Shown one piece after another: positions 28,340 to 36,536 of a stretch of DNA of 64,000 nucleotides (position 1 is the stretch's first letter; every line of letters starts with the position of its first letter). The stretch is from assembly GCF_002021565.1 (NCBI RefSeq), contig NZ_MSZX01000012.1:161656-225655 (forward strand), in the 5' to 3' direction. Below the pieces are notes generated by a model that was given only the letters and a program-made list of their open reading frames with translations, was not told the origin of the DNA and did not search any database. Source of the stretch: Paenibacillus selenitireducens. Its GTDB lineage: Bacteria; Bacillota; Bacilli; Paenibacillales; Paenibacillaceae. The position numbers and the translations under genes are program-made.

Positions 28340-29518
28340 TTACGCCTCCTCTCCGAGACCCGAAGCGAGTTGCTCCACAATTGTCGGATAGACTTCATTC
28401 AAATGCTGGACGATACTACCGCGTGTCAGCAGTCCCACTAAACGTCCATCCCCATCGACAACAGCCAGATTGGTTAAGCGATGATTGCTCATCATCTCAA
28501 TGGCTTCAGGAAGCGACGTACCTGGTGCAACTTGATATCCGATAGGCCGCATCACATCCTTCACCGTCTTGTTCTCTTCTCCAAATTGATTCAGAATACG
28601 GTATATCGAGACAATCCCTAACAGCTTGCGATGACGATCCACAACGAATAGGGAGTCTACCTTGCGTCCTGACATGATCTTCACGGCTTCAGCAAGTCCG
28701 CGATTCGGCGGAGTCGTAGCCGGTTGTGTAACCATCACGTCATCGACCGTAGTGACACGGATCGACTCTTCTATTTCAGGTGTCTCCGCCTCCAGTCGTT
28801 TCTGACCAATGAATGCCCGCACGAAATCGTTGGCTGGATAACGAAGAATCGATTCCGGCGACCCTGTCTGAACCACGCTGCCATCCTTCATCATCACGAT
28901 CGTATCCGCAATCTTAATGGCTTCATCCATATCATGCGTAACGAACACGATGGTCTTATTCAGTTCTTCCTGCAAGCGGATCAATTCATCCTGTAACTGC
29001 TCCCGACTAATCGGGTCTAATGCACTGAAGGGCTCATCCATCAAGATAATATCGGGGTCGGCAGCAAGCGCGCGAATGACACCGATACGCTGTTGTTGGC
29101 CTCCGCTTAATTCCGAAGGATACCGATCGCGGTAGACTTCGGGGTCGAGGTTGACCATTTTCATTAATTCTTCAACACGTGACTCAATTTTGGATTCTTC
29201 CCATTTCTTCAAATGCGGAACAACAGCGACATTTTTCCCAATGGTCATATGCGGAAACAGACCTACGTTCTGAATGACATAACCAATATTCCGTCGAAGC
29301 TCCACTGGATTTTTTTTCGTAATATCTTCGCCGTTAATGAGCACCTTCCCTGACGTAGGCGTGATCAATCGGTTAATTAACTTCATCGTCGTCGACTTTC
29401 CGCAACCACTTGGACCAATAAATGCGGTAAGTTCCCCTTTTTTAAGGGTTAAGTTGATATCTTTCAACGCGTGAAAGCCATCATCGTATACTTTGTTTAC
29501 TTGTTGAAATTCAATCAT
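28340..29518 (-). CDS. opuCA: Osmolyte ABC transporter ATPase with CBS domains, OpuCA
   Basis: 392 residues. ATPase domain with Walker A GPSGCGKSTT, signature LSGGQQQR, Walker B IILMDEPFSALD and VTHDMDEA. Two CBS motifs fill about residues 250-380 (TTVDDVMVTQ and TVKDVMRPIGYQ). In this family CBS domains bind c-di-AMP or sense ionic strength and shut down uptake. GGGGGA precedes the ATG. The upstream leader carries a c-di-AMP riboswitch, so this system may be inhibited by c-di-AMP at both RNA and protein level. Confidence 0.93.
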   Translation of the reverse strand: MIEFQQVNKVYDDGFHALKDINLTLKKGELTAFIGPSGCGKSTTMKLINRLITPTSGKVLINGEDITKKNPVELRRNIGYVIQNVGLFPHMTIGKNVAVVPHLKKWEESKIESRVEELMKMVNLDPEVYRDRYPSELSGGQQQRIGVIRALAADPDIILMDEPFSALDPISREQLQDELIRLQEELNKTIVFVTHDMDEAIKIADTIVMMKDGSVVQTGSPESILRYPANDFVRAFIGQKRLEAETPEIEESIRVTTVDDVMVTQPATTPPNRGLAEAVKIMSGRKVDSLFVVDRHRKLLGIVSIYRILNQFGEENKTVKDVMRPIGYQVAPGTSLPEAIEMMSNHRLTNLAVVDGDGRLVGLLTRGSIVQHLNEVYPTIVEQLASGLGEEA

Positions 29519-29640
29519 TTACCATTCCCCCATCATTGTAATTTGATCTGCACAACATGAAACCGTTTTAAGCTTCTTGAAACATGTAAAGATAAAATGT
29601 AAATAAATGTTAGGAATCCCCCCTTCTTTCCCATGATCTA

Positions 29641-29702
29641 AAAAAATAAAACCCTAACAAAGCGGCATGCCGTTACGAAGACGGTCATCCCGATGTCAGG
29701 GT
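29641..29702 (-). terminator. Second terminator in the opuC leader
   Basis: ACCCTGACA (minus strand, 29702-29694) pairs with TGTTAGGGT (29659-29651); an inner CGG-ATG-CCGT/ACGG-AT-CCG stem extends it, and TTTTATTTTTTT follows. It lies between the riboswitch and opuCA. Confidence 0.75.
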
Positions 29703-29712
29703 CTGTGGAAAA

Positions 29713-29738
29713 ATAAAAAAACCTGAAATAATCAGGTC
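29713..29738 (-). terminator. First terminator after the c-di-AMP riboswitch
   Basis: Minus strand GACCTGA-TTATT-TCAGGT followed by TTTTTTATTTTT. Likely the expression platform of the riboswitch. Confidence 0.75.
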
Positions 29739-29764
29739 TAATCATGTGATAAATTACATTCATT

Positions 29765-29885
29765 TATGACGACCCATCTCATGCTGACGAGGTTAGCTGA
29801 CGGACTCGGTAAAGATGGTTTCCTACGCAGCCATGCGCTGCGATTCGCCCCAATAGGTGGTTCCCCCGTATTTCTATTCGAAAAT
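29765..29885 (-). promoter_or_regulatory. Cyclic di-AMP riboswitch (ydaO/yuaA type)
   Basis: On the minus strand the conserved blocks of the ydaO class appear in order: GGGGGAACCACC, TTGGGGCGAATC, a variable GCAGCGCATGGCTGC hairpin, ACCGAGTCCGTCAGCTAACC and a closing CGTCAGCATGAG. This class binds c-di-AMP and usually turns expression off. A promoter lies just upstream and two terminators downstream, then the opuC operon, so c-di-AMP should prevent osmolyte uptake gene expression. Known family members control potassium and osmolyte transporters. Confidence 0.88.
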
Positions 29886-29898
29886 TTAGCATGTATTA

Positions 29899-29927
29899 AG
29901 CATAGCGAACATTCTTTGATACGTCAA
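29899..29927 (-). promoter_or_regulatory. Promoter of the riboswitch-opuC transcript
   Basis: Minus strand TTGACG (29927-29922), 17-base spacer, TATGCT (29904-29899). Transcription would start about 20 bases before the riboswitch core. Confidence 0.75.
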
Positions 29928-30141
29928 CCATCATATCCGATCATTCCCGTCGGAAAATGAGAAAACCTATACTTTCTTTTGTGATCAAAAAATGGGAAAA
30001 GAGAGCTTGTGACAGATCTTTCAACCTCGAATGGGCTATGATTGACGAAAAAAAAGTGTACCTAGCAAGACACCACATACCCACAAGGTGAAATGTCGCG
30101 CCATATTAGCTGCACTTTTACAGATTATAAGCGAGATTATA

Positions 30142-30438
30142 TTATTTGCCCCCTTTTTCTTGGCTTATTCTATGTAACTGTGTTTGGTTACTGGGATCAT
30201 GTTGTTGGTTTATTTGTCGGCAATAAGTGGAGAAGTCTGGTGTCTGTGTCAAGTCGTAGGACATTATCTTCTTGATGATGGTTTCAACAATGTTTTGCTC
30301 AAGGTCATCCTGACGGTCTTTCTTAATTTTTTGTCGAGCGCAACGGATCGTAGGCAAAAATGCTGTGATGATTTTGGAGAGAGCTTCGTTGTCGCCACCC
30401 TGAGCTCGCTGGACTAGATCGAATAGTTCATCTTCCAT
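30142..30438 (-). CDS. Sigma-region-2-like helix-turn-helix protein (HTH_16/RsoA type)
   Basis: 98 residues starting MEDELFDLVQRAQGGDNEALSKII, which resembles the N-terminal region of RsoA/HTH_16 proteins and sigma-70 region 2; RQDDLEQNIVETIIKKI fits the following helix. No region 4 is present, so it cannot act as a complete sigma factor. GAGGAAAGCC precedes the ATG. It overlaps the 3' end of a frameshifted yvrJ-family gene. In Bacillus yvrJ lies near sigO/rsoA, which supports this assignment; its function here is uncertain. Confidence 0.65.
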   Translation of the reverse strand: MEDELFDLVQRAQGGDNEALSKIITAFLPTIRCARQKIKKDRQDDLEQNIVETIIKKIMSYDLTQTPDFSTYCRQINQQHDPSNQTQLHRISQEKGGK

Positions 30439-30577
30439 GGCTTTCCTCGCTCATTGTCTTATGAATGACATCAGTGAGTCGCAAAATGCTCTCTGTTAAA
30501 ACCTCCAGCTTTTTTTCAAATCGTATAAGCAAGTACCCTGTAAGTACGATTGGAAATCCAACTTGTTTGCTTTGATT
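30428..30577 (-). pseudogene. Frameshifted YvrJ-family small membrane protein
   Basis: The frame ending at 30428 encodes QVGFPIVLTGYLLIRFEKKL followed by EVLTESILRLTDVIHK, an unmistakable YvrJ-type sequence. It has no start codon: an in-frame TGA stands at 30578-30580, while a neighbouring frame reads AIIEIKA just upstream, so one or two bases seem to have been lost or gained near 30565-30580. It overlaps the HTH gene by 11 bases. About 370 bases between 30439 and 30811 otherwise hold no gene. Confidence 0.55.
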
Positions 30578-30817
30578 TCAATAATCGCATGGCCGATGTG
30601 AACGACAAAAGAGGATGTCGCGGGCGGAGCAGCTGATGTAACAGAAAGAGGCAGCCATTGGGGTATACCAAATATTAATACTTATGATAATCTAATTCTT
30701 TTGTACTATATTATAGAGAAGCCGTCGATCATCAATCCATTTTTCCGAAGAAGTTTAAGCAACTTTTTCTTATTATTTACGTCGGTTATAGAAAATAGAA
30801 AAAGGTGGTAAATGATT

Positions 30818-31714
30818 ATGAGGAGAACTTTTGTACTATTCATATTAGTTTCAAGTTTATTATTAATGATGGGTATGTCAAAACCAAGTACACCAAAAAT
30901 GAATATTAATGGTCAAATAGTAACAGATCTCAAGCCGCTTATTATCAACAATACAACGATGGTTCCAATTCGCGTCCTTGATTATTTAGGAAAGTATCAG
31001 ATCAAGTGGGAGACAAAGTCTAAAAAAGTAACAATCAGTAACGAACAGACTAGTATTCTACTGAAAATAGGTAGTAAGAACGCTCAAAAGAATGGTGATG
31101 AATTACAATTAATGCAGGCGCCAAAAACCTATAATAATTTGACTTATGTTCCTTTAAGATTTATTGGTGAAGCATTTGGATACTCAGTAGACTGGAATGT
31201 TCAAAATAATGCAGTAATTATTGTGAATACTGATCCGAATATCACTAAGGAGTATAAAAGTGTCGATTTAGCTACTTCTCGTAAAGGGGCAATTCAATTA
31301 CCTCAAATTACTTTATTTGATCCTTCCTTTTTACCAGAAGGTAAAAATAGTTCTTATATTTTTCCCGAGAATGATTCTTCTCAATTTTTTTATGTAAAAT
31401 CCAATTATATTTATTTTTACGAAATAAAAGAGAGTTATGCACTATTAAAATGGCAAGCCAAAATAAATCTTGAACAAAAAACTACATCAAATGATACCCT
31501 TTCAAAGTATTTTGGTTTTGCATTTACTTCTCAAGTTGGAGAGATGCCTAAATTGAATCAAAGACTTACATTTTTTAATGATGAAATATCTGTTTACGAT
31601 CGTGGGAAGTACGGAATCATTGATAAAAACGGAAAGACAGTAGTTACTCATGAAGTAAATGCTAAAAGCCTCGATGATATCCTAGTAACAATACCTGAAG
31701 AAATTACAGAATAA
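30818..31714 (+). CDS. Secreted stalk-domain (copper amine oxidase N-terminal-like) protein
   Basis: 298 residues from the ATG at 30818; an ATG at 30812 is too close to the AAGGTGG site. Signal peptide FVLFILVSSLLLMMGMS. Two copper amine oxidase N-terminal-like units: MNINGQIVTDLKPLIINNTTMVPIRVLDYLG (described by ends, about 30-60) and YNNLTYVPLRFIGEAFGYSV (about 105-125), with W-N and V-I-I-V endings. The remainder is not recognised. The gene is markedly AT-rich compared with the core genes, fitting an acquired region. Probably a cell-surface or secreted protein. Confidence 0.8.
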   Translation: MRRTFVLFILVSSLLLMMGMSKPSTPKMNINGQIVTDLKPLIINNTTMVPIRVLDYLGKYQIKWETKSKKVTISNEQTSILLKIGSKNAQKNGDELQLMQAPKTYNNLTYVPLRFIGEAFGYSVDWNVQNNAVIIVNTDPNITKEYKSVDLATSRKGAIQLPQITLFDPSFLPEGKNSSYIFPENDSSQFFYVKSNYIYFYEIKESYALLKWQAKINLEQKTTSNDTLSKYFGFAFTSQVGEMPKLNQRLTFFNDEISVYDRGKYGIIDKNGKTVVTHEVNAKSLDDILVTIPEEITE

Positions 31715-31738
31715 ATTAATTCTCTGAATAATTAATAA

Positions 31739-31764
31739 GCCCCTCAGTACGAGGGGCATTTTCA
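31739..31764 (+). terminator. Terminator of the stalk-domain gene
   Basis: GCCCCTC-AGTAC-GAGGGGC followed by ATTTTC. Confidence 0.85.
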
Positions 31765-31839
31765 TATAGAGTAATTCGAATTTGTTTAGATCGATGCAGT
31801 AATAATACCATTTGAGAAGGAACTAGCACATGTGTAGTT

Positions 31840-32536
31840 ATCTGGATCTGGCATATTAGCACTGGAGATAAGAAACCAGTTGGTGAAGGAAAAAGGATAC
31901 TCCGAAGAAGAGTTGCCGACCAACCAAACGTTAAACACCAAAGTCAATTCACTTGGATATAAGCCTAAGAAGGTAAGAAAAGTAAAGCCGCTCAAGAAAA
32001 TCAAGGAAACCGACGCCATTTGGGATTTTAAATGTAACAACGGATAAACTCGCCTTATTGTTTACCAAGTCGAAGGTGAGGCAGATTTTATGGTGGATGC
32101 AATCGAGAAGTTTTGGATAGAAAGCGGCTATGATGGGACGAAGGATACCCTCATCATCTATGCCGACAACGGTCCAGAGAACAACAGTCGCAGGACGCAG
32201 TTTATGAAGAGAGTGATCGAATTTTCGGCACGTTACAGTGTGAAGATCATCATGGCATACTATCCGCCTTATCATAGCAAGTACAATCCGATTGAGCGTG
32301 TGTGGGGAAAATTAGAACAGCACTGGAACGGTGATTTACTCAGCAGCGAAGAAATCGTTTACGCCTTTGCAGAATCTATGACCTGGAAAGGCGTAAATCC
32401 AGTCGTAACCGTAATTGATCAAACGTACGAAAGTGGAAAGAAGTTAAGTAAGAAGGAAATGGATGTGTACGAAACGATGATCGAGCGAGATGAGAAGATT
32501 GGAAAATGGTTTATCAATACTCCCCGAGCAATGTAA
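31840..32536 (+). pseudogene. Decayed ISAzo13-type transposase
   Basis: The 5' part reads ALEIRNQLVKEKGYSEEELP and KETDAIWDF, then stops near 32047. The 3' part, open from 32090, reads TLIIYADNGPENNSRRTQFM and YYPPYHSKYNPIERVWGKLE, the DDE-type C-terminal half of ISAzo13-family transposases. The segment between, which should carry the first catalytic aspartate, is missing, and the N-terminus is cut by a stop. So this is an internally deleted, 5'-truncated remnant. No terminal repeats were identified. Confidence 0.75.
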
Positions 32537-32839
32537 GGAAGCTTTAAATATGGAAATATGCACATAGGAAACCATCCTTGGGGTAAGGGGGATTATGTCC
32601 ATTTCGGGTAAAATCCGAAAATGAGTTACCATTCCTGTAATTTCCTTCTGGATGAAGCCTCCGGATTTATTGAAAATGGATTTCCAGTTACTAAGAGTGT
32701 CGAATTGATCTATTATTTTTTTGGATGTGCCTAATGTGTTTCGTAATATGTTTATTAATACCGTTTTGGGAAATGGTTTGTAAATTGTTAGAAGTATTCG
32801 AATAGACGAGGGATAAATCCTAACGTGTCAGTGAACTCC

Positions 32840-33078
32840 TCGAGAAGCAGAAGGAGTTATATATTAGCCTGGGTGTCGCCCCGCCAAACTCGTTATGAGT
32901 TGGCGGGAATCTAGGATTACAAATGAAAAGCTCGCACTGGCAGGGTATTATGACTTCCCTGCGCAGTACGAGCGACTACGTCAATTGCACTTAAACGGTT
33001 GAACCGCCGTATACTGAACGGTACGTACGGTGGTGTGAAAGGTCGGCTACTCAACTAATGGGTAGCCTCCTATTCGAT
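32840..33078 (+). mobile_element. 3' end of a group II intron (domains IV-VI), intron protein gone
   Basis: Positions 32998-33031 carry a domain V hairpin (TTGAACCGCCGTATACTGAA, then CGGTACGTACGGTGG) and 33041-33078 carry a domain VI-like stem (GGTCGGCTACTC / GGGTAGCC) ending CCTATTCGAT, as in bacterial class B introns. Upstream to about 32840 is structured non-coding DNA, including a GCCAACTC-type hairpin, but no reverse transcriptase frame. The true 5' limit is unclear. The remaining sequence in 32537-33195 holds no gene. Confidence 0.65.
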
Positions 33079-33195
33079 TTTGGTCCAGCTATTTCAGTTG
33101 TTAAAAATAACACTTCGAAACGTAGAACAGGCAATCGTTGGAGTCATTATTCTAATTTTTAGTAGTGAATTACTATGAAGTAACTTAAAACAAAT

Positions 33196-33256
33196 AATTT
33201 TTTTAAAAACAATGGCTAGTTAAAGTTCTAAACAATAAGAACTTCAACTAGCCATT
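33196..33256 (-). terminator. Terminator of the stalk-domain gene at 33261
   Basis: AATGGCTAGTT and AGTTCT pair with AGAACTT and AACTAGCCATT; the minus strand continues TTGTTTTTAAAA. Confidence 0.8.
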
Positions 33257-33260
33257 TACT

Positions 33261-34415
33261 TTATGGCGTTACAAGCTCATGGTTATGGTTATGCCCCTTC
33301 AGCTCGATTCTATAATGTCCAAAGGTTTTTTTTCGATCATCAGAGCTTGGATCGCCAAAGCGTTGATAGCCAAATGTAGAGATACCGTTAACATTAATTG
33401 GCCAATCATGGACCTTACCTTCTGTGTCAAATCCATAATAAAATCCAGGCTTACCTAAATAATCAGAAGACCATTGTCCATTGTTAAACGTTGCAGATTT
33501 TAAATTGCTTGTTTCATGAGGATCGGGTATACCACGCTCATATCTCGTCAAATAATAGACATCGTTTAGATATGTTTTTACCGCCTTTATCGGTGCTTTT
33601 TCAATCGCTACCCTTGTAATCACTTCTCCATCCACACGGTATAAAATATATTCCTGCGTTGTGTTCCAGGCATAATTCAAATAAAAATGGCCCATATCTG
33701 TATTAAACCATATATCCCCCTGTCGAACCGGGTTTTTATCCTCAATCAATTCCTGATAAACAAAAGGCTCGAAAGTATAGAAATCATTGCTAAATAATAA
33801 TTGACCGTTTTCTTTGATGACTACCATAAAACGGTCACTATAGACAATGGATTTTCCTTGGTATAGCAATTCATAAACTTTGATAAGATTAAGGTTTTCG
33901 ATCGCCGTGGCGTTAACATCCCTAATTATAATCAAACTATATGGTTGAATCGCTGCATTTTTTAAATAGACTACTTTTTTATTAAATGCCTCGCCAATAT
34001 ACCTTAAAGGAATATACGTTGAATTGTTGTAAATGCTTGCGGCCACATCCATTTCGCTCGATTTACCGTTTATAGAAATATTTTTCTTTCCTATTTTCGA
34101 GAAAATGGTTTTATTAGCATATTTAATAGTAATGGACTGATTTTTTGTATTAAAATCTACCTTTGCACCAAAGCCTTCAGAAATAAAACGAAGGGGGACT
34201 AATGTTCTTCCATCTTTAACAATCGGCTGAACGGCTGATACCTTCTGCCCATTAATAAATGCCATGGAGCTTTCAGGAGAAAGAACCATACTATTTTTCA
34301 AGTCATTTTCTGTTACATCTTCATAATAGTCATGAATATTTTCCGCGTGTGCCGTATAACCAAAAGCTAGGAACAATGTAAAAGTGAATAATGTGAGGAT
34401 AACTTTTACTTTCAT
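33261..34415 (-). CDS. Secreted stalk-domain protein
   Basis: 384 residues from the ATG at 34415, seven bases after GAGAGGTG; the longer upstream frame has no such site. Signal peptide VILTLFTFTLFLAFGYTAHA. Two copper amine oxidase N-terminal-like units: MAFINGQKVSAVQPIVKDGR with LVPLRFISEGFGA, and KNISINGKSSEM with YIPLRYIGEAFNK. The C-terminal 230 residues look like a beta-rich propeller (YRVDGEVITRVAIEK, KTYLNDVYYLTRYERG). Function unknown, probably cell envelope. AT-rich like its neighbours. Confidence 0.8.
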   Translation of the reverse strand: MKVKVILTLFTFTLFLAFGYTAHAENIHDYYEDVTENDLKNSMVLSPESSMAFINGQKVSAVQPIVKDGRTLVPLRFISEGFGAKVDFNTKNQSITIKYANKTIFSKIGKKNISINGKSSEMDVAASIYNNSTYIPLRYIGEAFNKKVVYLKNAAIQPYSLIIIRDVNATAIENLNLIKVYELLYQGKSIVYSDRFMVVIKENGQLLFSNDFYTFEPFVYQELIEDKNPVRQGDIWFNTDMGHFYLNYAWNTTQEYILYRVDGEVITRVAIEKAPIKAVKTYLNDVYYLTRYERGIPDPHETSNLKSATFNNGQWSSDYLGKPGFYYGFDTEGKVHDWPINVNGISTFGYQRFGDPSSDDRKKTFGHYRIELKGHNHNHELVTP

Positions 34416-34430
34416 TACTACACCTCTCAA

Positions 34431-34569
34431 TGATGAATTTTTTATTTTGAAGATACATATATGTCTTATTACATTCGACATGAAAGGTGAAATTACTGCA
34501 AAAGAAGTTGGTCCCCCAAAAAAACTTTGGGGGACCAATAATGAATTTTTTATTTTAAAGATGCATATA
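34431..34569. repeat. Pair of 31-bp direct repeats around a hairpin
   Basis: 34431-34461 and 34539-34569 share GAATTTTTTATTTT and AAGAT-CATATA with few differences, 108 bases apart. Between them a perfect stem GGTCCCCCAAA/TTTGGGGGACC (34510-34536) sits. The right copy adjoins the broken end of the SUFU-domain gene. Confidence 0.65.
34510..34536. terminator. Perfect GC-rich hairpin
   Basis: GGTCCCCCAAA-AAAAC-TTTGGGGGACC. It could terminate transcripts of the broken SUFU gene on the minus strand, though the T run following is weak. Confidence 0.45.
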
Positions 34570-34577
34570 CCTCAGCG

Positions 34578-34831
34578 TTACCAAAAAGTCAACTCAAATC
34601 CGTAGACGCTATATTCCGCTTCTTTAGATTCTGTGTCGTATAACTCGGAGAATCCATAGGTTATGAAATGCCAGTCCGTTGATATATGCTAATGCAATCT
34701 AAGGGGTCGTTTCCCCCTGACGAATATGGTATCAATGTACCATAATGCTTCGGCTCCAAGTTGCCGTATAGCTTTGCTATCGCGTGATCGATCGCATCCC
34801 AGCCCGATGAGCTTGTTTCTTCAACGAGCAT
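34578..34831 (-). pseudogene. Broken SUFU-domain protein gene
   Basis: The first frame gives MLVEETSSSGWDAIDHAIAK and EPKHYGTLIPYSSGGNDPLD with CISIYQRT, the start of the suppressor-of-fused domain family. One base is then missing or added near 34672-34678, and the sequence continues in another frame as WHFITYGFSELYDTESKEAE and YSVYGFELTFW before stopping at 34578. Normal SUFU-domain proteins go on for another 100 residues or more, so the gene is frameshifted and 3'-truncated, next to a direct repeat. Such proteins often act as immunity factors in toxin loci. Confidence 0.75.
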
Positions 34832-34920
34832 TATTCTTCCTTCCATTTAATATTAAATCTATGTAAGTATCGTGCAATTGCTGAATGGATATTAGCGGCA
34901 ATAAGCCTAGTGTAATCTTT

Positions 34921-34950
34921 AAAAAATAAAAGAGCTATCCGATGGATAGC
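34921..34950 (-). terminator. Terminator of the stalk-domain gene at 34982
   Basis: GCTATCC-GAT-GGATAGC; the minus strand continues CTTTTATTTTTT. Confidence 0.85.
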
Positions 34951-34981
34951 CCTGCATACGTATACTTCTTAGCTCTTCCCG

Positions 34982-36235
34982 CTACTTGCCTTTCGGCAGT
35001 ACTTCAACCGCAATCTCCGCCCATTTCTCCGAGCTGTACGGCGATGACTCTCCCCCTACGAACATCTCCGGGCTAAGTATATTAATCAAATAAGAGCCTG
35101 GCTCATTGATCGCGATCGACCCACTAAACTCTCTATTCTCGTTCATCTGAACGTCTATTTTTTTGCCGCTTATTTGATAGTCTCCATTCTGAAACTTCAT
35201 CAATTGAAATCCAAGAACCTGACTCTGAATATATTCCGTAATGACAGATCCGCTAATCTCTATGGCTTCTCCAGCCTGTACCCGCAGGTAGCCTTGTGTT
35301 GGCTTATTGAACACGATATTATTCGCATACGTATCATGGGTATATCGGACAGGAATCAAGGATGGATCCTTAACGATCCGATTGACGATGATGTCTGCAG
35401 ATGGATTGTCACTGGAATAAATCTGCAGCGGATTCGGTCCTGGACGGAGATCAACGGAAAACTCAACCCGACTAAATTCACGATTTCCAATTTTGATCGA
35501 CTTGTCGATGGTTTTCTTTGTCCCTTTTAACGATATCTCAGCGTTGACCATTCCGCCAGTTCCCTGGCGTTCCATTAAATAAACGTCTCCGTACCCTTTT
35601 TGAACCAATGCACTGAACGTGATACGACCCGCCTCTGTCGTATAGGCAGGGTGCAGGACCTTCGCTGACATCTCATTCCACGTCAACTGCAAAGTCCCCT
35701 GGCTCCAGTTATAGTTGATCCCCATCCGCGGCAACATTGAAACTGGAACATACAGCGTATTGCTTTTCATAAACGGTGGCAGAATCTTCTGCGCGTCATC
35801 GAGCACTGTAAGTTTGCCGTTCGATTCATTATATAGTTTGGGGCTGTCAGGCTTGAAATGAATGGTCGAAAAGTAAGTCGGATGATCTGGGCTAAACTCG
35901 ACCCAATAACTATTCGTTTTTGTGCTTTTCATGATCTTTCCAACATGCGCTAGCTCCAGCCACTTGATCGGTAAGTAGAGGCTCCCGTTCTTCATAAGCA
36001 GCGGAGAAGCTTTCAAGGACTTCGAATCCAACGTGATGGTTGACTTGTTCAATTTTGCAGATATTTTGTGCGGTATCATTTGAAACACGGCCGCGTCATT
36101 TTCAATGATCGGCAGCTCAGATATCGATGCCTGAGCATAGCCAACCTGTAACGGAAGGACAACAGAAGCAAGCAACCCGACACAAATCAATAATTTTGTA
36201 ATCATTCGTAGCACGACGTGAACACCACTTTTCAT
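34982..36235 (-). CDS. Secreted stalk-domain protein
   Basis: 417 residues from the ATG at 36235; another ATG at 36205 is possible and no clear ribosome site decides. Signal peptide ITKLLICVGLLASVVLPLQVGYA. The N-terminal half has copper amine oxidase N-terminal-like units (LNKSTITLDSKSLKASPLLM, YLPIKWLELAHVGK, YVPVSMLPRMGINYNWSQGT). The second half is beta-rich with YLRVQAGEAIEISGSV and NEPGSYLINIL, resembling an Ig-like domain. Divergent from the PQQ-propeller gene with about 300 bases between; that gap shows no clear further feature. Confidence 0.7.
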   Translation of the reverse strand: MKSGVHVVLRMITKLLICVGLLASVVLPLQVGYAQASISELPIIENDAAVFQMIPHKISAKLNKSTITLDSKSLKASPLLMKNGSLYLPIKWLELAHVGKIMKSTKTNSYWVEFSPDHPTYFSTIHFKPDSPKLYNESNGKLTVLDDAQKILPPFMKSNTLYVPVSMLPRMGINYNWSQGTLQLTWNEMSAKVLHPAYTTEAGRITFSALVQKGYGDVYLMERQGTGGMVNAEISLKGTKKTIDKSIKIGNREFSRVEFSVDLRPGPNPLQIYSSDNPSADIIVNRIVKDPSLIPVRYTHDTYANNIVFNKPTQGYLRVQAGEAIEISGSVITEYIQSQVLGFQLMKFQNGDYQISGKKIDVQMNENREFSGSIAINEPGSYLINILSPEMFVGGESSPYSSEKWAEIAVEVLPKGK

Positions 36236-36536
36236 TTTTTTATATAGACGAATAATGTTGCAAAATGTTGCGGTGCAACTCAAATATAATAGAGCGATCA
36301 AAATAATTAAATGCGACTCCGCGTTAATGTGTTATATTGAAGTATTCTTCTTCATTTGATTCGCCACGTAGAAACAACTCCAATCTATCAAGCAGGATAT
36401 CCGATTTACGGCACCGTGATGATACTTCTATGTAAAAGTCCCGGAGTACTCCTTTTTTATTCCAATTCATGGAACATCCGAGCCGGAAGAGACGTTTAAA
36501 CAGTAAGCAGCTATTCTATCAGAAAGGATGGTTCTA

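Noticed and set aside
29766..29960. 64-codon plus-strand frame
   Set aside because: It lies antisense to the c-di-AMP riboswitch and promoter; its sequence is explained by the conserved RNA.
31786..32275. Minus-strand frames of 84 and 108 codons
   Set aside because: Antisense to the degraded ISAzo13-type transposase.
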